DNA from: Melitaea cinxia
Lineage: Eukaryota > Arthropoda > Insecta > Lepidoptera > Nymphalidae
Assembly (NCBI RefSeq): GCF_905220565.1
Contig: NC_059398.1
Coordinates: forward strand, 3,674,177 to 3,738,176
Length of the DNA stretch: 64,000 bases
Reading direction: 5' to 3'
A program made the position numbers and the translations under genes. The notes below the pieces were generated by a model. The model did not search any database. It was not told the DNA's origin and worked only from the letters and a program-made list of their open reading frames with translations. Below, one piece after another: positions 60,283-64,000 of this stretch; position 1 is the stretch's first letter, and every line of letters starts with the position of its first letter.

Positions 60283-60529
60283 ATAATTGTGTTTACTCGC
60301 AAACGAAAAAAACTGACTTCAATTACATCGACAAGTAATACAACGTAAGTAGACAAAAAAAAAATTAACAAACGAACTAGTCGTCACTACGATTTTCGAG
60401 GGTTGCCCTCGATTTCTCTGGGATCCCATCATCAGATCCTGGTTTCCTTATCATGTTACCACACTTGGGATATCTCCTTTCCAACAAAAAAGAATTATCA
60501 AAATCTGTTCATAAACGATGAAATTATCC

Positions 60530-60593
<64 letters not shown>

Positions 60594-60636
60594 AGGTCGA
60601 ATTGAGTAACCTCCTTTTTTTTTAAGTCGGTTAAAA
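60283..60636 (-). repeat. Family A interspersed repeat, reverse, with (AT)n
   Basis: It runs from AATTGTGTTTACTCGCAAAC to ACCTCCTTTTTTTTTAAGTC then GGTT. A pure (AT)n tract at 60534-60590 sits where other copies have a short TA-rich/poly-T part, so it expanded in place. Confidence 0.75.
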
Positions 60637-61380
60637 AGTAGGACGAATCATCACAAGCGGCTAGCATAATAAATAATATACATCTACCTTCAGAATTCAA
60701 ATTTACCATTGCCACTCAAGGACAAACTTGCTAAGATTTAAAGACATATTAGTTTTAATTACAAGTCATATAGTATAAATAAACCAAATGATAATAATCC
60801 GATAATGAGTGAACGCTGGAAAGTCTGTTTATTAAGGAAGGTTCTAGGTTATGTGACGTCACGCTTCGACTCTTAAAAGCGGTACAAATAACTTTAACAC
60901 CTACGTTAACATTACAATAGGAAAATAATTTACAAAAAGAAATAAAAATTCTAAATATATATTTACGTTGAAGTTCATAGGTCGATCGGTCTTAGTTTGA
61001 GATAGCTGTAGGCTAAATATATAATATTACATAAAGTACGTGACTCCAGCTGCGTTGTTATTTATTACACATACCTTCGTACATTATTTTAAATCATCTA
61101 CTTGGATAGTCTGGAAAAAATAGCTAACTAGCTCTAAGTACACCACAATCTGCATCTTTTGTAAAACTGTGTGACGTGTGTGTCTCGTGTGCAACAAAGT
61201 ACCAATAAATGTCATGTGTCAGATTTGACACTCGATAGGAATTTACTCTTTAAGAACGTTTACCATATTTCAAAATTAAACTGTTTTATTAAAAGACCAA
61301 ATTGAAACTAATTAAGACGCTAAAGCTCTAAATTATACATATGTAACAAAACATAATTTTACCGTCGTTATTAGTGTCGG

Positions 61381-61545
61381 TACAGTTAATATTAGTAGGT
61401 ATACTTTTATGTTTTTATTTGTCACTGAGCTTCAGCGTCTCAGAGCGTCAGCGTTAGTTGTTTCACACGACTTCACTCCCCATGTTTTTTCATACCATGT
61501 GCCTTATATCCTCCCTTAAGGAGTATACTCCAGTTAATAAATTAT
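61381..61545 (+). repeat. Interspersed repeat end (AGCGTCAGCGTT type)
   Basis: CAGAGCGTCAGCGTTAGTTG, GACTTCACTCCCCATGTTTT and TTAAGGAGTATACTCCA. A related end lies at about 11690-11790 (TTTTACTCCTCATATTTTTT ... AAGGAGTAACTCCA). Only this part is recognisable. Confidence 0.5.
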
Positions 61546-61554
61546 AACTTTTTT

Positions 61555-61835
61555 TTATGTCAGTAGGTCAGCAAACAAGCGTACGGCTCACCTGATGGTA
61601 AGCGATTACCGTAGCTTATAGACACCTGCAACACCAGAAGCATCGCAAGCGCGTTGCCGACCCAATCCCCAATCCCCCCAGGAGCTCTGGTCACCTTACT
61701 CACCAACAGGAACACAATACTGCTTGAAAACAGTATTATTTTGCTGTGATCTTCTGTAAGGTCGAGGTACTACCCCAGTCGGGCTGCTCCATATTTTGAG
61801 CAGGAAATTCCTGCTGTGCCCTACCTCAGTTAAAA
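61555..61835 (-). repeat. Family C interspersed repeat, near complete
   Basis: Same landmarks as 58321-58610, with CAAACAAGCGTACGGCTCAC at the left and CCCTACCTCAGTTAAAATAA at the right. Confidence 0.8.
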
Positions 61836-62310
61836 TAACTGATTACAGACCGACCTCTAAGCAGATCAAAAGGGTTTTTTGACTTGTGTACCTTTTGAAT
61901 AATTGATTTTCCGAAACAAAAACAATGTTACTAAACAGTTCAGTAATTCCAGAAATATGAGCGTTGAAACAAACAAATAGCTTTATTAAATAAAATGTAG
62001 ATGTTTGTATGTTGAAAAAAAATCTTAGGCCGGATGTTTTCAAAGCTAGCGTAGCAATAAAATATCGTATAACTTTGGATGAAGAAGCTGAGAAAAACCT
62101 ACATTAAGTTCGCCTCTGAATATGTTTTTCTCGAACAACTACGATTGAGGCTCTTTGAAAGTGTAAAAGTTTAGTTTGAAATGTTGTATTAGCTTGATAA
62201 AAGTAAAAATAAGGCGAATTTATGGAAATTGAAAATATAATTATTAATACTATTTTGCACAATGAATTTAATGTTTAAGTCTTTTATTTACATAGTGGGA
62301 AAATTGATTT

Positions 62311-62370
62311 CAATATATCGTCATCATCGCTTTAGCCTATCGCAGTGCACTGGACGCCTCCCCGCCTGGA
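62311..62370 (-). repeat. Retroposon tail fragment next to the tetranucleotide array
   Basis: ATATCGTCATCATCGCTTTA, GCCTATCGCAGTGCACTGGA and CGCCTCCCCGCC are a worn reverse copy of the CCAGCAGTGGAC tail. The phrase GGATGCC then passes directly into TGCC repeats. Confidence 0.55.

Positions 62371-64000
<1,630 letters not shown>

Overview
The window looks like a lepidopteran (moth or butterfly) nuclear genome. It is AT-rich and almost free of host coding sequence. It is filled with repeat types typical of that order: tRNA-headed SINEs whose tail carries a CCCAGTAGTGGGAT-type motif, LINE tails with CCAGCAGTGGACT, a Dong/R4-type LINE in an (ATT)n tract, and several short families present in many copies. 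No bacterial or organelle sequence was seen. All calls come from reading the sequence; no database was consulted.

One host gene is supported. It is a plus-strand gene for a secreted or surface immunoglobulin-superfamily protein, most like the insect Dpr family. Three coding exons agree in splice sites and phase: 32741-32801 (signal peptide; the exon itself starts at 32719), 38302-38788 (low-complexity linker) and 57913-58021 (start of the first Ig domain). Together they give 219 codons. The introns are 5.5 kb, 19.1 kb and more than 6 kb, and the gene runs off the right edge. Everything from 32.8 kb to the end therefore lies inside its introns.

Layout. 1-20 kb: interspersed repeats, with a 282-bp tandem repeat (6681-9478) built as two almost identical 1,399-bp blocks. 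20.5-22.9 kb: a LINE fragment ending in (ATT)n, with a 5'-truncated Dong/R4-like LINE inserted in that tail. 23-39 kb: SINEs, foldback elements, LINE tails and the first two exons. 39.5-45.0 kb: a decayed DNA transposon encoding a D-D-D transposase with a CAGQN motif, with a SINE inserted near its right end. 45.04-55.03 kb: a three-level nest, in which a CR1/Jockey-like LINE (minus strand) is split by a young Ty1/copia retrotransposon, which is itself split by a 334-bp retroposon. 55-62.3 kb: more interspersed repeats and exon 3. 62.37-64.0 kb: a compound tetranucleotide array, (TGCC)161 followed by at least 246 units of TGTC, cut by the window edge.

Most elements were placed by target-site duplications, inverted repeats or coding motifs seen directly. 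The two most interesting objects are the transposon at 39.5-45 kb, whose true ends and first exon are open questions, and the large tetranucleotide array inside an intron. I found no operon-like or defence-like system.
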